Shown piece by piece: positions 37,915-52,488 of a stretch of DNA of 64,000 nt. The stretch comes from Oryzias latipes. Taxonomy: Eukaryota; Chordata; Actinopteri; Beloniformes; Adrianichthyidae. The notes under the pieces are model-generated. The model searched no databases and had not been told where the DNA came from. It worked only from the letters and a program-made list of their open reading frames with translations. The DNA lies in assembly GCF_002234675.1 (NCBI RefSeq), contig NC_019875.2, positions 23,209,299-23,273,298 on the forward strand, given 5' to 3'. The translations under genes were made by a program, and so were the position numbers. How positions within the stretch are numbered: the first letter of the stretch is position 1; the number at the start of each line of letters is the position of its first letter.

Positions 37915-40900
37915 AAAAGTAAGGTTTTCAATGCAGAAATGATCTGCATCATAAAAGCATCTTAGTTCCGTTAAGATGAATTCTTGTTAAACATTTGCTG
38001 TATTTGCAGAAACATTTTAAGCCTTTCAGAGCTCTGAAATATGCACTGCATATATTTCAGCTCGCGTCCTTGGTTTTCCTTTTCACAATAATCTATAAAA
38101 AGACAAAACGTTGGTCCATCAGTGACATTTAAGCCACTCTGCAGCCTTAATATCTCAGATTCAGTGCTCTGAATTTCTGTCCTCAGCGGGCCGCAATATT
38201 ACGACTCACCTTCTGTTATCTCCTCTCTTCTCTCAAAGCGCTCAGGCTCACCTGAGGAAACCTCACCTGAGATAAATGACTATCTTTGGTGGTTGGATGA
38301 GGACAGAGAGTCCCATAGACCCTAGATGCCCAAACCAGGTTTTATACTAAACTGTAAAGGTTACTCTGGAGATAAAATGAGAACAGTTTCCCAACATCAC
38401 AGTAACTCAGATATTATTGTAATAACAAAAATTACAGCAAATCAATTAGAATTAAATAACTAAAACAAATCAATTGGAATTAAATAATCCACTAAGCTGC
38501 TTCCTGCCTTACATATCGAATGAATGGACTTTATTTATATGGCGGTTTACTGCATCAGGGTATCGAAGTGCTTTAAATGACAGAGAAAAAGATACAATTA
38601 AGAGTAAAAATAAAAAATAACCGCATAAATAATAAAAAAAAACAACAATAAAATACACGAGATGTTAAATAAAATTAATAACAAGAAATTAATAAGCCAA
38701 AAACTACTCATTGTTAGACTCATTCTCAAAAGGTAAGTCTAATGTTGATGTTTAAAACTGTTCAAAATGGTTATTTTCTTATTGTTTGTAGTGGTTATTC
38801 ACAATAAAATAATACAATAATAATTCTCAAGTGTAAATTATTTAATAACTGCTTATCCTTTCTATATAGTATAAATAAACACTCTACAAATGAGATGATG
38901 ACAGATTAAGAAAATTAGCCACATGGGCAACTTTAAAGTGTCTATTTATACTTTTAAATTACAGTAGTGTTTTATTACTTTCTAAAAATGTATTTCCCTT
39001 TTATTTTATTATATGATGTATTTTATTGTTTTAGTTTCCTGCATGAACTTTCATTTTCTTACCTTTCTTTATTTTAAATGTTTTATTATTGTTTTAATAC
39101 TTTGAGACTTTCATGTTTCATAACAGATTGCATTGCTTTTCTGTGAAAAAAAGCTACTTTTGTCCAAATTAAATATGTACTTGGCTTAAAATAGTTCAAA
39201 GAGGGGTACAAAGTTTAAATTAGGAACCAATCGTCTATTACAAACAAAAACCTTATTTCATTTTTGGCACAACATGGGAGTTTGTTAACACAGACTTTGA
39301 CCTAAAAGACTGGACAGTGGACACAGTGGAAGTGGACGACTAAAAATAAGTTTTTGCTCCATCTGTAGTGTGATTTTAAAGTCCCATCCAGCACAGTTCA
39401 AAGGCAGAGCATTTCAGGGTGCTGTGCAATTAAATTCACACATTCATAAGGATGTAAAGAGTTTTTATTTTGAAAATCTTTTATTTTTTCATTCTGAAGA
39501 TTTCCTGTCTGCTCAGTCAAAAACAGTCTCTGTAGAATTGTATCTGCAGCAAAACAGGCTTTTAAAATACAAAGCTGGTGTGGAATTAGAATGAGCCCTG
39601 TTCAGTGATGCTACTAAAGCTGTGTCTGAACCGGGTCAATTCAGGGAAAGCTTGCATGGGACAGTTATTTTTTGGTATAAGATCTATATGTACTATGAGA
39701 TTTGTTAGACTTATCTGATCAAAAGTATAACTATCCGCTATGAAGAAAGACAGAATAACTGTATCTTCTGTTTGACTTGGAGGGTTTTCCAAATGTTTTA
39801 GAAAACCGTTAAAGAGACAAGCATTCAAATCAGGGGAAAGAAGTGGAAACATCTAAAGGCGCTCGATACTCAGCAAGAGGAAAGGCTGGACACAGAGGAT
39901 TGTTGAGGTTACCAAAATAAATACATAAATAAAAAAAATAAAAAAATATACATATGTATATTTTTCTTTTTTTCTTCACAATGGACACTGAAGCTTGGAG
40001 GATTTCTGAGGGGCAAGCAGAGGTGGAGGTGAATCTTTTTCTGAGCCTGCACCCACTTCACTGTGGGAGAGGCGGAGATGATCAATGTGTAAAGACAACA
40101 AGTGAATGCAATCTGTGGAGAGCAGAGCTGCACAGTCCAGGGTTACCGTCCTCTCTGATGCACACCTACATCCGTATACAAACTTACCAAAACATAAAAA
40201 ATCAAATAAACCCTCATACGTCCACATGGCTGTTGTGCACAAAGCAAACACATGTCCAAAGTGGGGCGAACAGCCAAAGAATAGATGGGGGGCTTTAAAT
40301 CTAGGTCACTTTTTCACACCACGTTTTATGAATTTGCTTCTGTCTTCTGTGAGCGTGTTTGCTGGAGTCATGTTGCTCTGCAGACCTCCTTCCATGACAT
40401 AAAATGGATCTGCAATCAACAGTGCTCCCCCCAATCTATTTCACTTCTTTTGTAGCCTGCAGCTTTGAATGTGGATGGCAAAAAATGAAGAAGTGTATTG
40501 CGGAGATGAAGAGCCAAAAAAGGGAATGAGTGAGAGCAACAGGGAGAAGTTAAGCAATTCTAAATAAAAAGAAAAAATTAAATCCTCCCTAATTTATCCT
40601 TCATTTCCTCATCTTCTTCCTGGTCTCTGCCCTTTAAGGGGCCATTTCCATTTTTATTTGTGTTTCAAGCAAAGTTGATTATCACCAATAAAGTTATTAA
40701 TTGATTTGACTTCAATACCGACGTCAGAGTTTCCATTCAATTTGGTTTTTGATAAAATCACATTAAAAATCCAGCTAGTTATTAAGTTTTCATTAATTTT
40801 GTTGGGAAAAATAATTTAAACTGGACAAAGCTGGAATTTATGTCAATAAAATTTTAATGACTAAAAATCTCAGTGAAGGGGCCTGCAAAGCAAAAAATGT

Positions 40901-41421
40901 TCTCAGTAAAAAGTCTGAAGTAAAAATCTAGTTTTTAAAAAGGGTTTTTTTTTTGTCTTGGAGCTTTTTCTGACTGTGACAAATACAAAGGAATACAATT
41001 AGTATTAATTTCATTCGTGCCATTGATTTAAGAACTGGAGCAGCAAAGAACAACAAAACGTGACTGCTCTGGATTCCCCTACCCTTCTTCCCACCACATG
41101 CCTCCTCCCCTTTTCCCACCCACCTTTCCTCCCACAAATTTCTCCTCCTCAACCCGCCCACTGACTACACACATAAATTATACATCACAAAGCTTCTCTT
41201 CCCCTCTTTTCTTTTGCTCCACATCTTTGAAATCCTGACTTCAGAACAAAACTTCTCATCTCCCTGAGCTTTGCGGCGAGCGCACACTGTGTCACCAAGG
41301 CGACTTCTAGGTTCATCCTCCTCTCTCATCACTGTCTGATACAGCTGGCTGTGTGAGCGTGTAGGGGAGGAAAACGGCATCCTGTCTTTAGAATAATGCA
41401 GCTCTTCTGGTAACACCTTGC

Positions 41422-41435
41422 GTTGCCATGGGAAC
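41422..41435. promoter_or_regulatory. near-perfect RFX X-box palindrome
   Basis: GTTGCCATGGGAAC differs at one base from the ideal X-box palindrome GTTGCCATGGCAAC. It lies in a GC-richer patch within AT-rich desert. Confidence 0.45.
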
Positions 41436-44400
41436 AAAACTTTCTAATGTATGTAGGTCATAATGAGATACCACTTTAAACAAAAACACCCAACTCAGAC
41501 CTCATTCCAAAAAGTTCTGCAACAGGAGAGTAAAGACAAACTAAAATATTAAGACTTTTATGTATCACTACTTTCTAATATTATAGTTTTAATGGTTTTT
41601 TTTTTTTTTTTGCGAGCAACTTTATTTTTGATGCTACTTTTAGTGAATGCAGGAGATCAAGAAAGACAAGGAATTTGAATTTTGAAGCGAATGAAGCTCT
41701 GAACAGGGTCAATGCTGATGCAGAAAGCTCTGATGTGGCTACCCCCTTTGTGAAAAGAGAAACACTTGTCTTCAGGCTAATTCTGCACAATGCATAAATG
41801 TTGTGTGTTGTGAGTCTGTCTGAAAAATCAGCATTTTCACGTTCATCTCACATCCTCCCCTCACGGCCAACTGGCACGCGTGGCTTAAATTAAAACCTCT
41901 CTTCATCAAAAATAACCGTCTCTTGCTTTTATCTCTCTTTTTTTCCTCCCTTCTTTATCTTTCCACTCCCCCTCACTGACTCCTCATGGTTTATGGCTTA
42001 ACTTCTCCACTGGGGACAAGAAAGAGGTTTGCTTTAATTACTGAACTACTTTTCACACCAGCAGAGAAAGGAAAAAAAGGCGCACTTCAGACACCCACAC
42101 TAGCCCACTGTTCTGCTCCCAGCGCTGTCTTTCAAGCACGTTTGGATGATCATTTTTGTGTGTTTATTAACTCCATAAAGACTTCTTTGACTCTGCCCCA
42201 TCCACGGTCGCCATTTCTTTATAAGTCCCAGATTTAAAGAAGCTGCGGTCAGACAAGCTGGATTCATTAGGAAATGTTTGCTTATTCCTGGCTCAGTGGG
42301 ATGAGAATAATGATGCAGACTTTGTGGAAAACTTTGTCCTGGGTGGAAAGGCATGGAGTCAGCGAATATGTAATTAATAATCTCATCTGCCTTCCAGAAC
42401 AGTTCAAAAGTGTTTAAAACTCAGAGGGAAAAAGAGCAGCAGAGAAACTGGAGCAAAGAATGAGTGGGTGATACAGTGACACGATTGGCTTCAAAGACAG
42501 CAGAACACGAGGGGGAAAAAAGGGAGTTCCTCCTGTTTTTGTTCTTGATATCATCTGTGCCTCACTTTTCTTAGAATCTAAATATGATTCTAGCATTAAA
42601 AGTGTGGAGAAAATCTCCTAAATGCAGTATGAACATTTGTTTGTGTTCTTGTTTTTGCATAAGCTTTGAGCTGTTATAGATTATTACATTGATTTCTGAA
42701 AAATATATACTATTATTTATTTGGGTGTAAAAATATTTGAACTTCTGTAATTAGTACAACATTTTAGGACAAAAACATGCCGGTTACACAAAATGTTCAC
42801 AAATATCCACTCGCCCATCCAAACAATTAAATTCCGGTATTTCAATCACTTAAAAACATACACCTCCACATATGTTCACAAACATTTTTTTTTTTAAAAC
42901 AGCCTGCTATCAGGAGTTTAGTGAATTTTAGCCGGGCATTGTAAGGCCACGCCACACCAAGCATGTAACGCCCCAAATGTGGGCTCTTTAACGCGCATTT
43001 AGCCCACGGTGTTCACACTGGACGAGCAGATAAAGGCTATTTCTTCTTTTTTTCCCCTCTACTGTTTACTAGCACATGTGCCCCTTACAGTTGGAAATGG
43101 TTTGGGTGAAATATCCCAGTGGGGCAAATCTCGTGAATCTTACTCCAGGTTTTTTCTTTCCCAGTTCTGTTTGGATATATAAAAGATTGGTGTCATATAA
43201 CTCCAGCTGGGCACAAACCGCAATGATTAATTTCTCCTCCGTGATCAATTTTCACACGGTTGGCAATTCTGTGCTTTGAAAAGGATGCCACCCCAAAGTC
43301 ACTTCCAAATCCCTGATTGGTCAAAGTTCATTCTTGTTTAACTTACAACACTCACTGTTCAATGGCCTCAAGTTTTCTACATAGAGGTATCACAACTTTA
43401 TCGAGAAAAAAAAGCAATAAAAATGCCTATTATTACTCAATCTAATGATACTCTATACTCACCATAAGTTAGATCTAACCTGAAGGCCACCTGAAGTTTG
43501 AAAAGAAAGTTGGTGACCTCTGCTGACCTCAGTATCAGACAATCCCCTGTAAGTTTTTTGGCCGTCCACTTTGCAGCAGAATTGTAGTCTTCTTCATCCA
43601 CTCCTGCTTTGATCATCACCTATCACCTATCAAGCTAAGTTCACACCGCCCTCAGCAGCGCCTGTTCAAGAGGCCACGGCCAATGAAAAGTCTACATAGG
43701 TGTGTGTATAGACATGTTTGGGGCTTCCACGTTTCAAGCCCTCATCTTCAGACCTTGTACACAACATCCTCTGAGTTTTTCACAATATTTTAACCTGTTG
43801 TGAGTAGTATATTGGTAGATTGAGTACTAATATGTATTTTCTGCTCATAATCTTTAAGAAAAAGAATCTTATTGCCATTCACTGAAATGTATTAATGTCT
43901 GACAGCAGTAATCATTACTACTATGGTGCCAGAGATCGACAGATAGAAGACAGTTTGGGCTTTATTTACTGTTCATATTTACAATTCATTATTTCAGTAA
44001 AAAATATTTAACAAATTAATTCATGCCCTAATTGTAATTTTCCATAAGGACTTTTTTAGGTAAAGACCCCAGGTGCTCAAAAGCCACTTTTAGTTTGGCT
44101 CATCTTGCACTGCAGCTTATGCTTTACTACTTCACATAATTACCCATTTGTTTGTGCTATAAGCTCCCAGACAGCTATGCAAAGTCCATTAAGAGTGACA
44201 TACTGTGGATCCACCAAGTGCCAAAACAGCAACAACTACATCAGTGAAATTGTTTCCATCCGTTTTAATGGGCAGTCGTAGATAAAGAGTTTGGCAGCAG
44301 CTGGAGAAGGAGGGAGGCATGGTGAGAAAGGCAGAGCAGAAATTAGAAGTGGGCCAGTGTGTCTGTCTGCAGAAGGGTTCCTCAAGGGAGGAGAAAAGGA

Positions 44401-47383
44401 CAGGACAGCAAAGTTAAGGTTCCCACAGCACACTAACACAGTGCACCTCATTTAGTGGGCCACTAGCACAGGGAAACCACAGAAATGGTGTTATCGTGGC
44501 ACTGAACATGTTGCACCTTATCACATGGACCTTATCTGCCCTTGATGCATGAATGGATTGTATTCCAGTGGTGTTCAATGACCGGACTAATGAATGAAGA
44601 AATGTCTCAGACTCGAACTGAGTGGATTGTGCCAACATTCTAGTAAATTCAGTTTGATCTTCAATTCCCTCTGATCACATGTTAAACTCTTTGAGGAAGA
44701 CTCAACCCAGAACTGCTCTGCGTCAGGGCCACATACATAAACTGTGGGCTCCAAGGCAACTATTTTTACAAGTTTCTTCTGAGAAAATCCATAATCGACC
44801 AACCTTTTCTTCTGTTACTTTGTTTAAAATATTAAAACAATAAATGATAGATTTCAAAAAAGGTTATTCATTTGCTTTTCATTATCAATATTATAAAGGA
44901 ACAGATGTATTTTGTGTAGGTATTATATGTACATATAATAACTTACTGCTGATGCAAGTTTGAACGGATAATTTTCTTCTATATGGTCAGCTGTGACTTC
45001 AGACAGAAATGACTAGGGCTGTTACGAGTATCCGAGTACACAGATGCTCACTGGACCTCAAGGGCCCCAGTAAGCCTGCATTGATAGGGTAGGCCTGCTC
45101 CAGATAGGTCTAAATATGTGACATCAATGAGATTGGAGATGGGAATTTTTAGAGGAGCAGTGTGTCTTTATACGGAGTGGAAACACATACAAACAATCAA
45201 ACTATGAGTGCTTATTATTGGTGTAACCACAATTTATTTAACTGGAGAATGAAATAATGAAAATCCAGAAACAAAGATAAAAAACATACATTAGCAGAGC
45301 TGGTTGGGACTCTAACTCATACATGTTAAATTCTGGTTAGAAACCTGGCTAAGAAGTTTGTTTTTAGAATTTTTTACAGTTGGGATCATAGAGATCTTTC
45401 CACCGCATAAAAACCTGCATGTTAGGGCGATTTCTCTTTAAACTCCTTCTTTGTTTCATAATCAAAGGCTGTTCTTATTTAAGAAGAGGATCAACCGGTG
45501 GAATATTTCCTATACAGCAGACTATCTGAGCTTTTTTTCAAGCAATCCCCTCTTCTGGTGGGCTTCTGTTCCTAAATTTGGACACGTGTAAATTGTGTAA
45601 TCTGTGTCAATCTGTGTAAATTGATTTGCTATTGATCCATCCACGAACTTGCTTAATAATGCCTAAAATAGTATAAACTCTCCACTTCAAGCTGAAAATG
45701 AGTGAGATAAACACCAACCCGTGGTTTTAGCATCATTGTGGTTTTAGCATGTTTTGTACAGGGGTGGTGGAAAAACTGAATGAATACAGTGAGATAAACA
45801 TTCAATATATTCCACCATTTAATCCATGGTGATAACACGATTGGGGGTTGAGCATCTTTTGCTCTGTTAAATCCTCCTTTTGCCATCTGTGGCTGCACAC
45901 CGCTAACAGACAGCGATGGTTCCTCCTCCTGTCAGCAGTAAGTCATGCCACAGCTTGTCTACAACACCGAGACATCGTTTTCAGGTATTTTTTTGTTGGT
46001 GCCGACATTGTTTGGTCATCCATTTGAATCCACGAGACTTAAAATCAATGTAGAATTTGGAGTAATTGTGTGAATTTCATGTTTTGCCGTTTGGGGTCAC
46101 AGCCTATCAATAATGTTCTAGGTCAGCGAAACAGTGCCATTGCTCTTGCAGGCGTTTCGACCTGGAGTTGAGTCATCACAGCGTCCAAATCTGTACTTTG
46201 GCATCAACTGGACATTGGGAGAGAGCTGCAATCCTGCTTGTTTTCCACCATACCCTGCACTGCCATGTCCTAATTGGCTGGACACACCTGATCCAGGTAA
46301 TCCTCCACCAGTAGAGTACAGATATCTGGAAATCATGCAGACACGCCGGCCCTTGGGGCTTGTAGCTGCCCAGCCCTAAATTAGAACACGGGAACATGGG
46401 ACACTGTGTGCTATGAGTAGATCCTTATCCCACATCAGGGCTCCAGCTCTCCTACAGATCAAAAATCATTGATTTTGGAAAGCAAAGTTTTCAAAGTAGC
46501 AGCTGTAGCAAAGTAGTAGCTGATGCAACTTTTAATATAGGGAAGTATGCCTTAGGGAAAGATTAAAATAGCTAAAATACATCCAAATAAACATGCACCT
46601 TCAGTTCCATGCCTTCTTGCTTAGAGACATTGAAACATCTTAGTTTTGAATTTCAGAATCCTATAGCAGAATTTGTATAAAATTCAGCTGTGCAATAAAG
46701 AGAACATCAAGTTTATTTTAACCTATTAACATATTTGATTGAAATTGGTTAGAGATTATGTTTTTCAGGGACACAAAATGAAATAAATCCATCATTTAGG
46801 GTCAAATGTCTGTGTTTACTCCATTATTTACAAATGCTATTATTTTTTGGATACGCAAGGCATAAAAACAAATCTTCCAAGAAGAAAATAAAAGAAAATA
46901 AAAATCTGGAGGAGGGCTTCTACTGTCATTGTATGTGCTGAATGGACCCCCTGCCAGACCTGGAGCACAGTTACCTGTGATTGAGTGATTGTAGAGAACG
47001 TTAGACAAGTTAGGAAACTCCTGCAAAGCACAGGACTGCTGCAGCCGTGGGCAAACCAGTTTCCATAACAACATAATACTTTTTTTATACAGATCCAAAC
47101 AACCTGAGACAGTTTTTTTCTTAGGGTTTCAGTCAAACTAAGCTCTTAAAGCTGCAGATGAGGCGTAAATATTCTAAATCAAACTTTTGTTCATGCAGTA
47201 CCTTCAGCCTGAAATTGTGTAGGATCAATCAAAAATAATGACATGTCAATTAACTTTTAAAGCATTTATATTATTTGTGAATCCTTGTATAAAAATTAGT
47301 TGGCATCTTAGAAGTTATCCCTTTGCTAGTGTTTAACATTATATGTTAAAGTCTCCAGTGACAATTACAAGCTTTGTCAAATT

Positions 47384-47503
47384 GCATTTTTTTGTCTGCT
47401 CCTGATTCATAGCGATTTGAATAAAGAAATCCTTAGGAATACAATTTAAGCATAATTTTCTTTATAAATGTCATCCATCATCAGAAAAAGGCCACAAGAA
47501 CAT
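47384..47503 (+). repeat. family A inverted-repeat element, copy 8, 3' fragment
   Basis: TTTTTTTGTCTGCTCCTGAT to GCCACAAGAACATG matches the 3' third of copies 2, 4 and 7. Confidence 0.7.
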
Positions 47504-48155
47504 GATTTTTAATGTTAATGTTATCTGGCTGGTAAAGCCAATCCACAGCTTTATTGGCCACAAAAACATCCACTGGTAGATAGTAGATATTTAATCATGT
47601 TTAATGCCAACGGTGTCAGCTAGAGGAAGTCTTCCTTGAAGCAACTCCTCTTCGGGAACTCCTGCTCTGGACTTACCCCTGGCTCCAGTTAATTTATGAA
47701 TGTTTTCTGTGTCCCCCTCACTGTTCAACATGTGCGTAGAGTAGCTGCAGGAGCTGGTGTTGAGTGACTGGAGTGAGATTGAGTCACCGGTTAAGGGCCT
47801 TTAACACAATATCAACAGCCAGAGGAATTTCCTAACCATTAGGCTGCAATATCATAAGTGAGATTTGATTGGGATTTAAAAATGCTACGCAATGTTGTTG
47901 CAAAAACCCATGGGGTGCAGGATCTGATTGCAGCGCACAGAGATAAACAAACATCCGTTGGAGTTGAAGCTACAACGGGCTAGACAAACCATCATTTTAT
48001 TACCTTCATGAGTCACCTGTGACACCTTCAAACTTCAGAATCAGCCCAACATAAATCAACTTCTTGAATTTCACAATTTTTGTAGTAAAAATTACTCGTA
48101 TTGTAGCCTTAAAAGGTTTCCAATAATTTAAAGAAGTAGCTAAATGCATTGCTTG

Positions 48156-48565
48156 TAGGGCTGCACGATATGAAGAAAACTCGCGATATGCAATATCAGT
48201 GATTAATATTGCGATAACGATATAATTTGCGGTGTATAAACAATTAGCAAAACAACCAAAAACATTATTCCCATTCCATTACCACAGCTTAAAAATTATA
48301 CAACAAATGACCCTTGTTGACATAGGAGGCGAACATACAACATAATAGGCGCCAACCGATTAGTTAACAACGTGAAAGGGTCCATCTGATTGGTCAAATG
48401 CAGAAAGGGATTCTTTCAATCCATTAAACACTTCAAGCTGCCATAAGATTGTTTGGCCACATCTAAGGTAACCATTTATTGCAAATTTGCTGTCTTTTGC
48501 GATATGCATATTGCACAGCTTGATATTGCGATAACGATAAATTTGCGGTATATTGTGCAGGCCTA
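48156..48565 (+). mobile_element. hAT-like MITE, 410 bp, with 8-bp target duplication
   Basis: Opens TAGGGCTGCACGATATGAAG and closes TATTGTGCAGGCCTA, imperfect inverted ends with CGATATGCATATTGC-type subterminal blocks. The flanks ATTGCTTG (48148-48155) and GTTGCTTG (48566-48573) match at 7 of 8 bases, fitting the 8-bp duplication of hAT elements. No coding capacity. An inverted copy lies at 54929-55302. Confidence 0.85.
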
Positions 48566-48573
48566 GTTGCTTG

Positions 48574-51500
48574 TTTTGTTTTTTTCTTTTGGAAAAAAAG
48601 CTGCTATAAGAGTCAAAAAGATGGATTAATTATACTGTAGCAAGAAAGTCACAAGTTTTGCAACACAATGAAAATACAGCACAAAAGAGGACAAAATAGA
48701 GGCTGGAACGTTTCCAGGCATTGCTGGAGGAAAAGGCTTTTCTGTGAAGTTAACATGCAACGTCATGAATGCACCTGCCACATTCTGACCAATATGCAGA
48801 ATCCTATAGGAAAAATGTGCTGCAGAGTTTTAATTTAGGTCAATTGGTTTGTCAGCCTTTAGCCAAACACGCCCTCTAACAAATGCCAACATGATATGTA
48901 AAAATATGCACAACCTTTTTAGCTTTGAGTCATACAAACTCATTTTTTTAGAGAACATAAACATAAATCGGACAAAATAAAGCATAACTATCAGACAAAC
49001 ATATTTAAAATTATATGGGTTCAAAAGCCACAAAATAAATAAACATATTGATGCAAAGAGTGATATATCCTACCCCTCACCTGGAAATGATTTGAAAGCT
49101 GAAATAACGAGACAGTTGAAATATTCAAATCTCTTTCCCATTTTGGGATTTCAAAGAAGTGGAACATGGAAAAGGGGATTTTTGTACGACTTGTTTAGAC
49201 GAAATAGGGCAGAAGTCACATGTCTGGGTCACGTTTATAGCAGAACACAACTGTGCAGTTCAGAAACCTAAACAGACGAGCTTTTGTTTGAGAAGCGCAC
49301 AACTATGGAAGCTTTTTTTTTTTAGGTCGTGATGCAAATGCTGGGATGGAAACTAAAAATACTTCAGAACTGGAGTGTTTTCCTGCAGTTTATAGGATAA
49401 CATAACTGTTGATACAATGCTTAAGAGTGCCACGCACAAAATAAAACAAGGTTTTTGCTATCAGAGGTAATTCCAATGCTGATGTGAGCAGCATGCAGGC
49501 AAGCTTGCCTTAAGTTATGCTGACTGCACGTTTTTTTAAGTTGAATGCTGGCTTGATTCCTACGAACAGAAATGACAAACAACATCAAGGGTGCTTTTCC
49601 CAGAGCTAATCCCAGTTGGGACTGAACAAATCCCTTTGCATCTTGCCATCAGCATCAAAGCCGAAGAAAGTAGCACTGTACTGTACAAAGCCTCAAAGTG
49701 GAAAAAATAAATAAAATCTACCCCTTTTTATTTTTAAGCTGTTTTAATGGATGACCACAAGCCAAGGTGGTTGGGTAAAACCTGAACATGCTTCGTCTTG
49801 CACAGACGCTGGTAAGCCGTTGCTTTTATTTGGGAGCTATTTTTATTGCAGGAGTCGATCCTTCAGGCGGAGTATGCAGCTTGTGGACTGTTAGAGCAGC
49901 ATCCAGTCATCACGTGCTGCTAACCAGGTCAGCAGCAGCATTAGAGGGGGCTGCAGCTTGCCTGTTAGATCTCCACAGACCCTCCACTCTTTAATGTGCG
50001 CCACTGAATACAAAAAATAAAAAATCTTTTCTTTAACATTTTTGCCTGATTTTGGGTGATATTAATACTTTCAGGGAAAAAGACGTTAGATCATTTACGT
50101 AGTTTTTTTGTGTGCAAATTCTTGTGCACAAGCACATGACTCACTGATAGTAGCAGTAACTGCTATCCCCTCACTACAGCTTGCCATTGCACTGCTCATC
50201 CATTACTCAGTTTTTCCAGTGTCTTCATCTAATTGGGGACTAAACAGACTCAAGAAGCCATGATTGTTTTGTAGAAATGTGCCCCCAAGCTGTTGTTTTT
50301 CATAATTAAATAGGCCACTTGAGCAACAATCTGGAAACAAATAAGCTGTGTCCAAAAGATCCTCTTGTTCAGATCCACTAAGCTAAGGTCAGAACAAACT
50401 AACTTTATTTTGTGATCCCAGAAGGTCCAAAACAAGTGGAGGTAATTCAGAGAATTACGGACTGCTCTGAAAATGGCAGCCTTCAGTCAAATTTCTTCCT
50501 TTGCATTGTTAGATGTGAACCAACCTCTGGACCTTTGTGCCTTTTTGGTTTTGATGTTTGATGTTGAAAATCTCTCTGCAAACAGTGAGGCTTGAATTCA
50601 GAAGAGCCTCAGAATCGGTCAAAGGGAAGCTAAAAATAGGGAGGAACGAATATGAAAGTTTTCCAGATAAAATTCATCTGTAATTGGCAGTGGTGGGGGT
50701 GGGGAAAAACCATGAAGGTTTAGATATTTATTGCATTAAAAAAAACAATTGTCAAAATAAGGCTGAAATGTTTTTAGGCCAGTTAAAGTGAAACTATATT
50801 GGGAATTGTTTTTAATTTGCCATCCAAACCCCTGTTAATATATAGAGTTTCAATGTAAAAAATATTCCAGATGGTATGTGTGAATCCTGCTTGCATGCAA
50901 GTTATGCCTCCATACTATCCTTTTTTTTTAGTATTCGGATGTACTGTCTTCTTCAACTGTAATTTCAATTTCAGCAAAAATAAGACAACAAATCCAAAAT
51001 CTAAAGGAGAAAAGTTTCTTGTTCCAAACACCTCCCGCCTGGCAGTAGCTGGCTGGGATGGGATACGCTGCACTGTCACCTAGTTTCCATAGTAACCTGT
51101 TGCTATAGAAACAGGCCCTAGAACAGGCTCAGGAGTCAGGGTGGTGGAGATTTTGTTTAGGGAGAGGCAGAGTGGGCTAAAGGAGAAAAAAAAATAAGTG
51201 AGAGAAGCAAAAACACGGAGAAAGTAAAGGCCTCAAATTAAGTGTGAAGTTCCATTTCAAGCAGTAACGCAAAATGTTTGTCACGATGGCTTCAGTGAAA
51301 ATTTTCACTTTGAAGCATGTCTAAAAGCTAGAGCTGGAAAGTGTGCGTCTTGTTCTGCCTTTCTTTCTTTTGCAATAATGAACGTGTAACACCGCAGGAA
51401 AGAGGAGCACTGCATTATTGGAATACATTTATCTCTTTTGATGGCCGTGTGCATCCGCTATTATATTAGCACCACGATGAAAACAGCTGGGTACATGTTT

Positions 51501-52488
51501 GGTTAGTCGTAGATATCAGGAAAACATTATTTTTTGCATTTTCTTTTTTGATATTTGAGTGTCGAAGAGTTACCGTTGGGTTTTATTTACAGAAAAGATT
51601 CAAGCTAGTGGAAAAATGAGTGAAGGGAAAGCCTTCAAGAAAAAAAAAACAAGAGGGATGAATGCCTGTTTTCAGAGCAGGAGCTAATTTAGAATTTCAA
51701 AGATCAATAACCTTGTGAACAAAGTGGAGCAGCAAGCAGAACAAATTGTTTGTGACCGAGAAAAAAACAAGGAGGCGGCAAGCAGCCTACATCAGGTATA
51801 TCTGAGCCTCACACTCATTTGCAGATGTCCACATACAGTAGGAGGCGCTTTCCCAGAAATTACTGACTAACCAGGCATAGAACATTTGATTTCCCGTAAC
51901 GTCTCTTGCACACCCACTTCACCCCCTCCTCATCCTCATTTAGCTCTTTAATCTTTCCCAGGCTGAGTCTGTGCTGCAGTCTTCCAGGTTATTTCACTGC
52001 TGTCACAGTCGGAGCCTTGGAGCATCCATCCGTCGCACAGAACAGTCAGGAAAGGCAGCAGTGTGAGACAGATGGACTCATAAACACAAACACATTCAGG
52101 TTGTGACTTATTTATGCAGCATGAGGCTCAGAGGCTCTGTCCCTGCAAGTTTGGTCAGACTTCCTCCGAGATGACTGTAACACAAACACAAGTGCCTGCA
52201 GTGTAAACAAAGATGATTACAAAGATGGGCAAACAGAACATCCATGAGCAACTCAACGTGCGGTCTGTTTCTGTTTCATTGACAGGTTGGCTAATAAACA
52301 CATAAAACAAGGTTTTCACATTTTGGTCAACATAAACGTAAAAAAGCATCTGATTTAACATTATAAAAATATTTTCAAAAATAAAATCGTTTTGTTGGCT
52401 TACTGGTTGTAGCGACAAAAAGCAATACTTTAAATTGATGCATTTTTTCCCACTAAGACAGAAGAAATTTGCCAAAACTCGTTACTTA
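48574..52488. other. unique AT-rich sequence; no gene seen
   Basis: No exon supported. A tandem X-box pair is at 51083-51112. The short open frame at 49788-49994 (+) and others of similar size show no family resemblance. Confidence 0.5.
51083..51112. promoter_or_regulatory. tandem pair of RFX-type X-boxes
   Basis: GTTTCCATAGTAAC (51083-51096) and GTTGCTATAGAAAC (51099-51112) are separated by 2 bp; each fits RTHNYYWTRRNRAC. Confidence 0.5.

Larger units (their letters stand above)
37915..48155. other. 10-kb gene-free region
   Basis: No exon supported on either strand. A short LINE/SINE-like piece (GAATGGACTTTATTTATATG) lies at 38518-38590. Probable DNA-transposon debris is near 42900-43060 and 46130-46380. 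A family A fragment is at 47384-47503. An X-box is at 41422-41435 inside a GC-richer patch (41040-41450). Confidence 0.5.

Noticed and set aside
38100-38340. Strong donor-like AAG|GTGAGT on the minus strand
   Set aside because: The phase-0 frame needed to join the eef1akmt4 exon has an in-frame stop immediately upstream, and no family similarity was seen.
43437-43619. Minus-strand frame ending near a GTGAGT donor (complement of 43457-43462), considered as an upstream exon of eef1akmt4
   Set aside because: The translation lacks any methyltransferase motif and the phase and position do not fit the required GCGNS or EKGTLDA exons.
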